NCBI RefSeq assembly: GCF_963924675.1 | Contig: NC_089236.1 | Coordinates: 63,697,306-63,761,305 of the forward strand | Source of the DNA: Phocoena phocoena | Lineage: Eukaryota; Chordata; Mammalia; Artiodactyla; Phocoenidae | Reading direction: 5' to 3' | DNA length: 64,000 nt | In this document: piece by piece, positions 12,052 through 23,660 of the stretch | How the letters are laid out: every line of letters starts with the position of its first letter | Position numbering within the stretch: position 1 is the stretch's first letter | The notes under the pieces: model-generated | Seen by the model: the letters and a program-made list of their open reading frames with translations, nothing else | Database searches by the model: none | What the model was told of the DNA's origin: nothing | Program-made: the position numbers and the translations under genes

Positions 12052-14039
12052 GTTGCTCATCATTTGCAATAGTCTTGCTGAATTTGCTTATAAGTTCTAA
12101 CGGCTTTGTGTTTAAGTGAACTTTTCTATGGAAAATCATAGCATTTTCAAATGATGACACTTCTGTGTTTTCCTTTTAAGTGTTTATCTCTTTTTAATTT
12201 TACAATCTTATGATACTGACCAATCTCTCCAATATTATGCTAGCAGATGTGATAATGATGGTCATCATATATATTTGCGCAAATTAAAGGAAATGTGTCC
12301 AAAATACCCCTATCACATATGACATATGCTATAGATTTCTGATCAATAGAGTTATGAACTTGAAGAAGTTCTCTTGTATTCAAAATTTTATGAGTCTCTA
12401 AAAAATAAATAACTGAAAAAGCTCAAGTTTCTGCTTCTATTGCAATGTCTGTTTGATTTTTCTCTTGTACACTATGAATATGTTGAATTGTTAAACTTTC
12501 TAATGTTGAACCATCTACTTCTATAGACTTCCCACATCAAGTAGTCTCCAACTTTTCTCTGAGGTTACCCTGCCACATATGACTGATCAGTTCTCCTGCC
12601 TCACGGTGGGAAATAAGGAGAGAATCAGGTACTGTTCTGCTCAGGTCTTTATGGGATAGAGGAAAGAGTATAAGCCAAAAAAGTGTCTTCAGATCAATCT
12701 CGATTTCTGGCATTTAGTCCCCTTCTTTTCCATTCCATAGGTCCCAGGGCTTCCTTTCAGGTTTCATGTTAGTTTCTGAGTGTGATAATGAAATCCACCG
12801 TGAGATTGTATCATTGCTCCCAATCATTTGCTGTTTCCACCAAAGAGGATTACACTTAAGTCTTTGACATCAAGTGCTTAGTAATTTGACTTGCTTTGGT
12901 CAATAAAATGTGAGTAGAGAATCCAAAGTATGATATTTAATAAACATATGTCTAATTTATTTTTCTCCTTTTAGAACACATGATACTGTCTTTAACTTAT
13001 AGAAATAACAAAAATATTCTGATAGTTATAAAAGAATAAATCACATAAGGAATGATATTAGAGATCACATATTTATGTTGTATTTTTTCTGAGTCATCAA
13101 ATGTACTTCTCCAGACCAACTGTAAAATATTACCTACTGACTCTCATTGTGTGAAAATCACCTGCATTAAATCTACCCGTGTGGTAAAATAATTTACAAC
13201 TAGCAAGTATTTAGAAAATTCAGATATATAGAGTTACATGTTGACTACCTAGAAATCAGTTTTCAGGGATTCCCTGAGATCTGAAATGATTCTGAATCTT
13301 GAAATAGCTCCCAGGGGAAGGAACTACATGGTGGCGAAGTAGCTCCACGTGATTTTCAGCAACATCACAGTCCAGTAGCACATTGATGTAATTAGAAATC
13401 AGAACTGGGATATTAGATAGTACAAACTCGAATCAGTCGATGATGGAAGAAAGGAGCATATGCAACATCTATATACGTCCTTTCCTGTATATTTCAAAAA
13501 TCCTACGTTTCTTCATACCCCTTAAGTCATAATGCATGTTCTGGGAATCTATTTTAGAAAGGTTGGAGAATGAATGAAAAGTAATGAATGACTTGACATA
13601 CCAGAGACATCTAAAAACTGAGCTCATGGGTGAAGTACATACTAGGGAAAATAAAAGCTAATTCCAGTCTCAGAACTCAGAAAGATCAAGAAATAAAGGC
13701 TTTGGATACCTTTCAAATGTCAGAGTACAGGAATAGGACTGAAAAACAGATTTCTTTGAAACGCTTGAACTCATTCAGTGCTTATGAACCACTCCAATTC
13801 GGAGATAACTGCTCTTCTCCACTGTGACAGGAGACTGGAAGTATCCTCTCCAGAGAAACTGAATGGAAGGGACTCACAGCTTGCCGCATGCATCACAGTG
13901 GCATGTTCCTTAGGTGTCTCTTTGGCTGGATCCTCCTCTGTACTTTTAAGGTTTTAGCATTGGAAATCCTAATTAAATCTCTAGGGGATCAGTCCCCTAG
14001 AGATCAGTTCCCTGTCTCTAAATTCTCCATTTTAACTTA
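11691..14039. other. AT-rich DNA with one microsatellite
   Basis: No gene seen. Holds the (GT)n tract at 12016-12048. The remainder, including 12100-14039, shows no repeat I can name; the frame at 13630-13827 has no recognised domain. Confidence 0.4.
12016..12048 (+). repeat. (TG)n microsatellite
   Basis: About 16 uninterrupted TG units. It creates short spurious frames on both strands (11901-12119 and 11969-12160). Confidence 0.95.
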
Positions 14040-14198
14040 GACATTTCTATCAAGATGCCTGGTCAACATCTCACACTTGACTATCCAAAATGAATTCTCT
14101 CCCTCGCCTCTTGCTTCAGAAATTCTGCTTCATTTGTATTCTTCCCAATCTCAATTAGTGGTAATTCTATCCATCTCTCTCTTTGACCAAAAATCTTT

Positions 14199-14494
14199 TT
14201 TTTTAACATCTTTATTGGAGTATAATTGCTTTAGAATGGATGTGTTAGTTTCTGCTTTATAACAAAGTGAATCAGCTATACATATACATATATCTCCATA
14301 TCTCCTCCCTCTTGTGTCTCCCTCCCACCCTCCCTATCCCACCCCTCTAGGTGGTCACAAAGCACCAAGCTGATCTCCCTGTGCTATGCAGCTGCTTCCC
14401 ACTAACTATCTATTTTACATTTGGTCGTGTATATATGTCCATGCCACTCTCTCACTTCGTCCCAGCTTACCCTTCCCCCTCCCCATGTCCTCAA
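14199..14494 (-). mobile_element. 5'-truncated L1 3' end inserted in L2
   Basis: About 300 bp of L1 3' UTR in reverse, the same type as at 3.0 kb and in copy A. Target-site repeats GACCAAAAATCTTT (14185-14198) and GACCAAAACTCTTT (14495-14508) differ at one base. This places the insertion after L2 and before some further decay. Confidence 0.92.
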
Positions 14495-15135
14495 GACCAA
14501 AACTCTTTGACACGTCTTTGACTTACTGCGTGACCACCCAGATGACAATAGGAATCCATGAGGAAATTCTCCTGGGTCTATCTCAAAATGCGTCCAGAGT
14601 TCAGCCACTTTTCACCACCTCTACTGCTACCTCCCTCATCCAAGCCTCCATCTTCTCTTCTGTGTCATTGCTACAGTGTCCTAATCGTCCACTGTTCTTA
14701 CACTTTTGCCCATCAGAGTCCATTCCCAACATAGCAGCAAGAGTGAATTTTATGAAGGCATGTCAGTCCTCTGATCAAAACTCCAATGACTCTCCTATTC
14801 ATACAGAGAAAGAGACTATAAACGTCCTACATATGTACCTCTAGAAGATCTCACCTCTCTCCCAGCTCCATGACTTCCTCCTTGTTCACTCTATTCCAGC
14901 ACTGCTCATCTCCTTGGCCACATTTGGCATTTTCCACTTGACATATTAGTTGCTTTCTCTGCGTCTAATGCTCAACAGTCAACAACATGGCTCACAGTCT
15001 TACCTTTTTCAATCCATGCTCAAATGTCAATTGTTCAGAGAGGTCTACTTGTTTTAAAGTGCAATTCTCCCTCCACCCCCATACTCCCCATCCCTGGATC
15101 CCACTTACTGTTTTCCATAGTACTTACTACATTCT

Positions 15136-15158
15136 ATGTATGTATGTATGTATGTATT
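15136..15158 (+). repeat. (TATG)n short tandem repeat
   Basis: About five TATG units inside L2 sequence. Confidence 0.9.
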
Positions 15159-16076
15159 CATTTCTACCTTCCTTCAGTAATCTGTAAGCTTCATGAGTGC
15201 AGGAAACTTTATCATCTCTCTGTAATGCTGTCACCTCAGAACTGACAATAATACATAGCAGATAATAGAGGCTTAATATTTTTTTAATTAACTAATTAAT
15301 ATTGGGAGTATCAGGGAATTTATACATGTGTCCAGTGGGAGCTGGGCCAGGGAATATGAGAGCTCAATTCCCATCCTCAAATGTAGGAAAGATAGTAATA
15401 CCTAATAGTAGAAATTAAGAAATAATTATATAAGTAGCTTATTTAGAAATACAAAGATAAATACTTCTCCCAAAATACTATATTATGCTTGTCTCTGAAA
15501 AGGTCAGAGTTTTTCTCAATTTGTTTTGTAGAACTCTTTGAATCTCTCAACCATTTATTTTAATTACCTGATAAAATTTGATGGATACCAAAAATTCTTT
15601 ATTGATACGTTATTTATTTATTTATTTACATCTTTATTGGATTATAATTGCTTTACAATGGTGTGTTAGTTTCTGCTTTATAACAAAGTGAATCAGTTAT
15701 ACATATACATATGTTCCCATATCTCTTCCCTCTTGCGTCTCCCTCCCTCCCACCCTCCCTATCCCATCCCTCCAGGCAGTCACAGAGCACCGAGCTGATC
15801 TCCCTGTGCTATGCGGCTGCTTCCCACTAGCTATCTACCTTACGTTTGGTAGTGTATATATGTCCATGCCTCTCTCTCGCTTTGCCACAGCTTACCCTTC
15901 CCCCTCCCCATATCCTCAAGTCCATTCTCTAGTAGGTCTGTGTCTTTATTCCTGTCTTACCTCTAGGTTCTTCATGACATTTTTTCCCCTTAAATTCCAT
16001 ATATATGTGTTAGCATATGGTATTTCTCTCTCTCTTTCTGACTTACTTAATTCTGTATGACAGACTCTAGGTCCAT

Positions 16077-16973
16077 CTACCTCATTACAAATAGCTCAAT
16101 TTCGTTTCTTTTTATGGCTGAGTAATATTCCATTGTATATATGTGCCACATCTTCTTTATCCATTCATCCGATGATGGACACTTAGGTGGTTTCCATCTC
16201 TGGGCTATTGTAAATAGAGCTGCAATGAACATTTTGGTACATGACTCTTTTTGAATTATGGTTTTCTCAGGGTATATGCCCAGTAGTGGGATTGCTGGGT
16301 CATATGGTAGTTCTATTTGTAGTTTTTTAAGGAACCTCCATACTGTTCTCCACAGTGGCTGTATCAGTTTACATTCCCACCAGCAGTGCAAGAGGGTTCC
16401 CTTTTCTGCACGCCCTCTCCAGCATTTATTGTTTCTAGATTTTTTGATGATGGCCATTCTGACTGGTGTGAGATGATATCTCATTGTAGTTTTGATTTGC
16501 ATTTCTCTAATGATTAGTGAGGTTGAGCATTCTTTCATGTGTTTGTTGGCAGTCTGTATATCTTCTTTGGAGAAATGTCTATTTAGGTCTTCTCCCCATT
16601 TTTGGATTAGGTTGTTTGTTTTTTTGTTATTGAGCTGCATGAGCTGCTTATAAATATTGGAGATTAATCCTTTGTCAGTTGCTTCATTTGCAAATATTTT
16701 CTCCCATTCTGAGCGTTGTCTTTTGGTCTTGTTTATGGTTTCCTTTGCTGTGCAAAAGCTTTGAAGTTTCATTAGTTCCCATTTGTTTATTTTTGTTTTT
16801 ATTTCCATTTCTCTAGGAGGTGGGTCAAAAAGGATCTTGTTGTGATTTATGTCATAGAGTGTTCTGCCTATGTTTTCCTCTAAGAGTTTGATAGTTTCTG
16901 GCCTTACATTTAGGTCTTTAATCCATTTTGAGCTTATTTTTGTGTATGGTGTTAGGGAGTGATCTAATCTCAT
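16077..16973 (-). pseudogene. L1 copy A ORF2, C-terminal part
   Basis: 298-codon open frame covering the ORF2p region downstream of the reverse transcriptase. Visible landmarks are [20 protein letters not shown], the Cys-rich stretch [19 protein letters not shown], and the end [14 protein letters not shown]. The Cys-rich motif in related L1 proteins is C-x3-C-x7-H-x4-C; here the second Cys is Arg (CWRGR), whereas copy C keeps CLRGC. The segment is out of frame with or separated by stops from the RT part at 17247. Non-functional alone; identity is certain from order and orientation. Confidence 0.95.
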
Positions 16974-17246
16974 ACTTCTACATGTACCTGTCCAGTTTTC
17001 CCAGCACCACTTATTGAAGAGGCTGTCCTTTCTCCACTGTACATTCCTGCCTCCTTTATCAAAGATAAGGGGACCATACGTGCGTGGGTTTATCTCTGGG
17101 CTTCCTATCGTTTTCCATTGATCTATATTTCTGTATTTTTGCCCGTACCATACTGTCTTGAATACTGTAGCTTTTTAGTATAGTCTGAAGTCAGGGAGCC
17201 TGATTCCTCCAGCTCCATTTTTCATTCTCAAGATTGCTTTGGCTAT

Positions 17247-18266
17247 TCAGGGTCTTTTGTGTTTCCATACAAATTGTGAAAGGTTTTGTTCTAGTTCTGT
17301 GAAAAATGCCAGTGGTAGTTTGATAGGGATTGCATTGAATCTGTAGATTGCTTTGGGTAGTAGAGTCATTTTCACAATGTTGATTCTTCCAATCCAAGAA
17401 CAGGGTATATCTCTCCATCTATTTGTATCATCTTTAATTTCTTTCATCAGTGTCTTATAATTTTCTTCATACAGGTCTTTTGTCTCCTTAGGTAGGTTTA
17501 TTCCTAAATATTTTATTCTTTTTGTTGCAGTGGTAAATGGGAGTGTTTTCTTGATTTTACTTTCAGATTTTTCATCATTAGTGTATAGGAATGCCAGAGA
17601 TTTCTGTGCATTAATTTTGTAACTTGCTACTTTACCAAATTCATTGATTAGCTCTAGTAGTTTTCTGGTAGCATCTTTAGGATTCTCTATGTGTAGTATC
17701 ATGTCATCTGCAAACAGTGACAGCTTTACTTCTTCTTTTCTGATTTGGATTCCTTTTATTTCCTTTTCTTCTCTGATTGCTGTGGCTAAAACTTCCAAAA
17801 CTATGTTGAATAAGAGTGGTGCGAGTGGGCAACCTTGTCTTGTTCCTGATCTTAGTGGAAAGGCTTTCAGTTTTTCACCATTGAGGATGATGTTGGCTGT
17901 GGATTTGTCATATATGGCCTTTATTATGTTGAGGAAAGTTCCCTCTATGCATACTTTCTGCAGGGTTTTTATCATAAATGGGTGTTGAATTTTGTCAAAA
18001 GCTTTCTCTGCATCTATTGAGATGACCATATGGATTTTCTCCTTCAGTTTGTTAATATGGTTTATCACATTGATTGATTTGCCTATATTGAAGAATCCTT
18101 GCATTCCTGGAATAAACCCCACTTGATCATGGTGTATGATCCTTTTAATGTGCTGTTGGATTCTGTTTGCTAGTATTTTGTTGAGGATTTTTGCATCTAT
18201 GTTCATCAGTGATATTGGTCTGTAGTTTTCTTTCTTTGTGACATCCTTGTCTGGTTTTGATATCAA
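17247..18266 (-). pseudogene. L1 copy A ORF2, reverse transcriptase part
   Basis: 339-codon open frame of L1 reverse transcriptase, the longest unbroken ORF2 piece in the window. It contains the palm motifs in order: [11 protein letters not shown] near the start, [11 protein letters not shown] (catalytic Asp) near residue 85, [12 protein letters not shown] near 145, and [10 protein letters not shown] near 185, so the FADD active-site box is intact. The start given is simply the first Met in the open stretch; in a full ORF2p this lies within a protein of about 1,270 residues. Upstream sequence is separated by a stop at about 18320. It is the only one of the three long copies with an intact FADD box. 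Confidence 0.95.
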
Positions 18267-18320
18267 GGTGATGGTGGCTTTGTAGAATGAATTTGGGAGT
18301 GTTCCTCCCTCTGCTATATT

Positions 18321-18665
18321 TTAGAAGAGTTTGAGAAGGATAGGTGATAGCTCTTCTCTGTATGTTTGATAGAATTCGCCTGTGAAGCCATCTGGTCCTG
18401 GGCTTTTGTTTGTTGGAAGATTTTTAATTACAGTTTCAATTTCAGTGCTTGTGATTGGTCTGTTCATATTTTCTATTTCTTCCTGATTCAGTCTTGGCAG
18501 GTTGTGCATTTCTAAGAATTTGTCCATTTCTTCCAGGTTGTCCATATATATGGATTTTGTTTTTGTATCCATTCTGAGAGCCAGTGTCTTTTGGTTGGAA
18601 TATTTAATCTATTCACATTTAAGGTAATTATTGATATGTATGTTCCTATGACCATTTTAATAATT
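18321..18665 (-). pseudogene. L1 copy A ORF2, endonuclease start joined to RT linker
   Basis: The minus-strand frame at 18321-18572 begins with codons from the endonuclease N-terminus and runs straight into the pre-RT linker ([12 protein letters not shown], then [17 protein letters not shown]). About 1.15 kb present in copies B and C between these points is missing here. The junction lies near 18545-18560 and shows short shared sequence (ATG). The endonuclease N-terminal remnant at 18556-18665 is recognisable but its catalytic residues downstream are gone. Confidence 0.88.
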
Positions 18666-18769
18666 GTTATGGGTTTGTTTATGTAAGTCCTTTTCTTCTT
18701 TTGTGTTTCCCACTTAGCAAAGTTACTTTAGCATTTGTTGTAAAGCTGGTTTGGTGGTGCTGAACTCTC

Positions 18770-19603
18770 TCAACTTTGCTTGTCTGTAAAGGTTTTAATT
18801 TCTCCATCAAATCTGAATGAGATCCTTGCTGGGTAGAGTAATCTTGGTTGCAGGTTTTTCTCCTTTATCACTTTAAATATGTCCTGCCACTCCCTTCTGG
18901 CTTGCAGAGTTTCTGCTGAAAGATCAGCTGTTAACCTTATGGGGATTCCCTTGTGTGTTATTTGTTGTTTTTCCCTTGCTGCTTTTAATATGCTTTCTTT
19001 GTATTTAATTTTTGACAGTTTGATTAATATGTGTCTTGGCGTATTTCTCCTTGGATTTATCCTGTATGGGACTCTCTGTGCTTCCTGGACTTGATTAACT
19101 ATTTCCTTTCCCATATTAGGGAAGTTTTCAACTATAATCTTTTCAAATATTTTCTCAGTCCCTTTCTTTTTCTCTTCTTCTTCTGTAACCCCTATAATTC
19201 GAATTTTGGCGTGTTTAATGTTGTCCCAGAAGTCTCTGAGACTGTCCTTAGTTCTTTTCATTCTTTTTTCTTTATTGTCCTCTGCAGTAGTTATTTCCAG
19301 TATTTTATCTTCCAGGTCACTTATCCGTTCTTCTGTCTCAGTTATTCTGCTATTGATCCCATCTAGAGTATTTTTAATTTCCTTTTTTTGTTTTGTTCAT
19401 CGTTGTTTCATCTTTAGTTCTTCTAGGTTCTTGTTAAATGTTTCTTGCATTTTGTCTATTCTATTTCCAAGATTTTGGATCATCTTTACTATCATTATTA
19501 TGAATTCTTTTTCAGGTAGACTGCCAATTTCCTCTTCATTTGTTAGGTCTGGTGGGTTTTTATCTTGCTCCTTCATCTGCTGTGTGTTTTTCTGTCTTCT
19601 CAT
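18770..19603 (-). pseudogene. L1 copy A ORF1, broken
   Basis: ORF1p chaperone of the L1 particle, in two open pieces. The start at 19603 gives MRRQKNTQQMKEQDK and a coiled-coil segment (KMQETFNKNLEELKMKQR) to a stop at 19397. The RRM and C-terminal domain run from 19261 to 18770, with GTEKIFEKIIVENFPNMGKE and YPARISFRFDGEIKTF. The 135 bp between, which should be coiled coil, has lost the frame. In-frame codons upstream of 19603 are 5' UTR readthrough. Confidence 0.9.
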
Positions 19604-21310
19604 TTTGCTTATCTTACTGTGTTTGGGGTCTCCTTTTTGCAGGCTGCAGGTTTGTAGTTCCCGTTGTTTTTGGTGTCTGTTCCCAGTGGCTAAGGTTGGT
19701 TCAGTGGGTTGTGTAGGCTTCCTGGTGGAGGGGACTAGTGCCTGTGTTCTGGTGGATGAGGCTGGATCTTGTCTCTCTGGTGGGCAGCTCCACATCTGGT
19801 GGTGTGTTGTGGGGTGTCTGTGAACTTATTATGATTTTAGGCAGCCTCTCTGCTAATGGGTGGGGTTGTGTTCCTGTTTTGCTAGTTGTTTGGCATAGGG
19901 TGTCCAGCACTGTAGCTTGCTGGTCGTTGAGTGAAGTTGGGCGCTGGCGTTGAGATGGAAATCTCTGGGAGATTTTCGCCGTTTGATATTATGTGGAGCT
20001 GGGAGGTGTCTTGTTGACCAGTGTCCTAAAGTTCGCTCTCCCACCTCAGAGGCACAGCACTGACTCCTGCCTGCAGCACCAAGAGCCTTTCATCCACAGG
20101 GCTCCTCAATTTGGGATGATTCGTTGTCTATTCATGTATTCCACAGATGCAGGATACAGCAAGTTGATTGTGGAGCTTTAATCCGCTGCTTCGGAGGCTG
20201 CTGGGAGAGATTTCCCTTTCTCTTCTTTGTTCTCACAGCTCCCAGGGGCTCAGCTTTGGATTTGGCCCCGCCTCTGCGTATAGGTTGTTGGAGGGCGTCT
20301 GTTCTTCGCTCAGAGAGGACAGTGTTAAAGGAGCCGCTGACTCGGGCTCTGACTCACTCAGGCCTGGGGGGAGGGAGGGGCACAGAGTGCGGGGGCGGGC
20401 CTGCGGCAGGCAGAGGCCGGCGTGACGTTGCACCAGCCTGAGGCGCGCCATGCGTTCTCCTGGAGGAGTTGACCCTGTATCCTGGGACCCTGGCAGAGGC
20501 GGGCTGCACAGGCTCCCCGGAAAGCAGGTGTGGATAGTGACCTGTGCTCACACACAGGCTTCTTGGCGGCAGCAGCAGCAGCCTTAGCGTCTCCTGCCCA
20601 TCTCTGGGGTCCGCGCTTTTAGCCGCGGCTTGCGCCTGTCTCTGGAGCTCCTTTAAGCAGTGCTCTTAATCCCCTCTCCTCGTGCACCAGGAAACAAAGA
20701 GGTAAGAAAAAGTTCTTGCCTCTTCGGCAGCTCTAGACCTTTTCCCGGACTCCCTCCCAGCCCCGCCGTGGTGCACTAACCCCTTCAGGCTGTGTTTACA
20801 CCGCCAACCCCAGTCCTCTCCCTGCGCTCAGACCAAAGCCTGAACCTCAGCTCCTAGCCCCGCCCGCCCCGGCGGGTGAGCAAGACAAGCCTCTCGGCCT
20901 GGTGACTGCCGGTCGGCACCGATCCTCTGTGCGGGAATCTCTCCGCTTTGCCCTCCGCACCCCTGTTGCTGTGCTCTCCTCCGCGGCTCTGAAGCTTCCC
21001 CCGTCCGCCACCCGCAGTCTCCGCCCGTGAAGGGGCTTCCTAGTGTGTGGAAACTTTTCCTCCTTCACAGCTCCCTCCCACTGGTGCACGTCCCGTCCCT
21101 ATTCTTTTGTCTCTGTTTTTTCTTTTTTTCATTTGCCCTACCCAGGTACGTGGGGGGGTTTCTTGCCTTTTGGGAGGTCTGAGGTCTTCTGCCAGCATTC
21201 AGTAGGTGTTCTGTAGGAGTTGTTCCACGTGTAGATGTATTTCTGGTGTATCTGTGGGGAGGAAGGTGATCTCCGCGTCTTACTCTTCCGCCATCTTCCC
21301 GGAAGCCCAA
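19604..21310 (-). promoter_or_regulatory. L1 copy A 5' UTR, CpG-rich promoter region
   Basis: 1.7 kb much richer in G+C and CpG than its surroundings, especially 20240-21060. In L1 this region is the internal promoter. It ends exactly at the 5' boundary of the element, next to the YY1-like site. Several short frames occur on both strands here (for example 20124-20441, 20847-21089); they follow the base composition and show no domain. Confidence 0.8.
21287..21300 (-). promoter_or_regulatory. YY1-like site at L1 copy A 5' end
   Basis: Minus strand AAGATGGCGG within the first ~25 bp of the element (core GCCATCTT on plus at 21290-21297). In human L1 a YY1 site at this place sets accurate transcription start; the same role here is inferred. 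Copies B (41658-41665) and C (58722-58729) carry the same core. Confidence 0.75.
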
Positions 21311-21321
21311 GTTATTTATTT

Positions 21322-22539
21322 TTAAAGAATTTATTTAAAAGCATTTATTTGTAAGTACATTATTCATTTATAAATAATATAAATACTTTACGAATATTCA
21401 GAGATTTGAGTGGTATGTTGTTATTAATTTGAGGAAGGGTATGCAAAAGACTAAATGGTAGATTTTAATTAATTGTTCTGTTCAGTAAGATTTAATATAT
21501 TCCTAGAAGTGCCCATTTATATTAAAGAACTAAAATAGATATTTGGGACTAAGTAAATCACCTAAAATAGTACAAACAGTATGATACATACTGTAATTTG
21601 TTTAACACAATAACTTTTTAGAGCTTTGAAGTTCTTGGTTTATTCTTTACTCTTATTCTGCTAAATATCATTGTTCCATAAAAGGAATAGAATGTATGTT
21701 TGGTGCATAATTATCTTGATAACATTATACTTTGATAATTTCTTTAATAGGATATTAAATATGTTAAAAAATATAGACTATGTACTCAGGAGTATTTGTG
21801 ACATAATATACGTGTAATTCTGGTAATGACCCGATAAGTAGTTTCTCTCCTTGGCACTAGAAGTTTACATTTCCAAATTACATTTAAATTGTTTGAGTAA
21901 ACCAAGAAAAAAAATGCTTTGCTAAAATTCTTTGCAAAGTCTTCTCTAAATTTTTATGTTCCCAAAATAATGCTTATTCGCTAAGGCAACAAACTTAGAA
22001 AAACTAATAAAGTACAGTTACAGTAAAGTTTGATAGTATTAAGACTCCTTGCTTAGACCTCTGTGAACACTGAAGTTGCATGGAAATATGAGAGAATTTC
22101 CATGAATGAATATTGACTAGTAATAGGGTTTCATGATTAAAAAGGAAGTTTAGCTGTGGGGTTTTAGCTAAGCCTTTTTGAAAGTTATTTTCCCAATTGG
22201 AAAATTATCAGAAGTAAATCCCTTCAAGAATACATGATTTAAAAATTCATCAAGTTAAATTGTCCTTTATGTTTGAATCTGGTATAGTAAGAAAAATAAT
22301 GTACTATTTCCCACGAGGTTCCCAAAACCACTAATGTATTTTTACAGAAGAGAGGGCCTTATTATCATTCTGATATTGGATGATATCAATGACGAGAAAT
22401 GAATGATGACCTATTAGTGATTATGCTTAGGTTTAAAAAGAGAGGAGGAATTCTACATAGGGTGGGACGTTTCCTTTACATTTTTTCTCCTAAGTAGTCA
22501 TTTTTGCATTACTGGGCATACTAAGATAATTGGAGTTCT
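21322..22539. other. AT-rich DNA with one half of a local duplication
   Basis: No gene or named repeat. Holds the 51-bp repeat unit at 22271-22321. Confidence 0.45.
22271..22321 (+). repeat. 51-bp direct repeat, unit 1
   Basis: Matches 23128-23178 with a single difference (CCCACGAGG here, CCCATGAGG there). The match starts GTTTGAATCTGG and ends GAGGTTC; flanking sequence is unrelated. Confidence 0.95.
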
Positions 22540-22745
22540 ATATACTGTTGACCCTTGAACAACGTGGCTTTGAACTGAGCAGGACCCCTTATACGTGGAT
22601 ATTTTTCAATAGTAAATATATTAAATCGTACTACATGATCTGTGGTTGGTTGAATCTACCTAGGAACCACGTAGGACCTGATGATACAGATGAACCATGG
22701 CTAAAGCCACAGAGGGCCCACAATAAACTACACCTGAATTAACCC
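22540..22745 (+). mobile_element. Tigger/MER2-like DNA transposon end
   Basis: Begins ACTGTTGACCCTTGAACAAC, the terminal inverted repeat of Tigger1/MER2-type (pogo-like) elements, followed by the familiar GGTTTGAACTG-type and TATACGTGGAT blocks. Only the left part is clear; the opposite terminal repeat was not found, so it is partial. The 70-codon frame here is repeat-derived. Confidence 0.7.
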
Positions 22746-23127
22746 CCTCTTTGTTTAATAGTCAAATATTTTGCTTAAGAGGTTATACACAGACACACAT
22801 GCACACATATATATGTACATATATACATATAAACTTGAATACATAAATATGTATGTGTGCATAAGTATTATGCACTTAGTAAGCATTTAAAGATCTTGAC
22901 GTGTTGAGTATTGACAGTGCTCATCAGTCTTCTAGTGAGGGGTGCAAATATGGATTGTACTAGAATTGATATTATGCCTAAAAATCTAGTATGTCTTTAC
23001 TCTGATTAAATTTAGAGTATGTGAAATAATTTCTAGTTGTTATTTTTCTTTGTCTTGCCAACAAACCCCATCTAATATTTTAAAACTGACTTTGACAAAG
23101 TTTTATCTGGCCATCCATTCTAAAAAG

Positions 23128-23178
23128 GTTTGAATCTGGTATAGTAAGAAAAATAATGTACTATTTCCCATGAGGTTC
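23128..23178 (+). repeat. 51-bp direct repeat, unit 2
   Basis: Second copy of the unit at 22271-22321, 857 bp downstream in the same orientation. Confidence 0.95.
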
Positions 23179-23301
23179 TATATTCCCACTTTGATTTCTA
23201 TTGAAAATTCATTTTTCTGCTCTTTCTTCAAGTCAGTTTATTATGTAGTTAACAAAGGCTAAATAAGATACAAATTTCATTCTTAATAAGTTTTTATTGG
23301 G

Positions 23302-23620
23302 CAATGCTATCCAATATAGAAATCACTGACCACATGTGGCTGTGAAGCTCATGAATGCGGCTACTCCAAATTGACATGTGGTGTAAGTGTAAAGTATACA
23401 CCATGACTTGGGAAAATTAGTATAAAAAAGAACGTAAAATATCTCATTAATAATTTTTGTGTTGATTACCTGTTGAAATAGTAATATTTGCATATATTGG
23501 GTGAAATAAATATATATTGCAATTAATTTCACCTGCATTTTTAATGTTGCTATTCAAAAATTTAAAATAATGTGGTTTGCATTTGTGGCTCACAAGGTAT
23601 TTGTACTGGACAGCACTATG
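23302..23620 (+). mobile_element. hAT-type MITE
   Basis: Non-autonomous hAT-Charlie-like element: left end CAATGCTATCCAATA, internal ACCACATGTGGCT and TTGTGGCTCACAAGGTA, and right end CTGGACAGCACTA, inverted repeats of the CAGTGCTGTCCAA kind. Same family as 51196-51820. A clean 8-bp duplication was not found. No transposase frame. Confidence 0.7.
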
Positions 23621-23660
23621 TAAGATTATTGCTTTAAGCTTCCATTTCTCATAGTAAGTA

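Larger units (their letters stand above)
14040..15290 (+). mobile_element. L2 LINE fragment, split by an L1 end
   Basis: Diverged L2 on the plus strand on both sides of an inserted L1 end (14199-14494). Landmarks: CAACATCTCACACTTGACTA, GAAGGCATGTCAGTCCTCTG, CTGTAAGCTTCATGAGTGCA near the 3' end. The 152-codon plus frame at 14386-14844 crosses the L1/L2 junction and is not a gene. Confidence 0.75.
15620..21310 (-). mobile_element. L1 copy A, near full length with internal deletion
   Basis: A 5.7-kb LINE-1 on the minus strand: 3' UTR at 15620-16076, ORF2 remnants at 16077-18665, ORF1 at 18770-19603, and a GC-rich 5' UTR from 19604 to 21310 that reaches the true 5' end (GATGGCGGAAGAG on the minus strand). 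GTTATTTATTT at 15609-15619 and 21311-21321 is a likely duplication, although low-complexity. The right-hand site reads TTTTT/AAAG, suited to L1 endonuclease. The element cannot move by itself: ORF2 lacks most of its endonuclease and has several breaks. Confidence 0.95.

Noticed and set aside
14386..14844. 152-codon plus-strand frame
   Set aside because: It crosses the boundary between an antisense L1 end and L2 sequence, so it is a composite of repeats.
15620..21310. An active L1
   Set aside because: Although it is 5' complete and has an intact FADD box, it lacks most of the endonuclease, ORF1 is broken and ORF2 has further stops.
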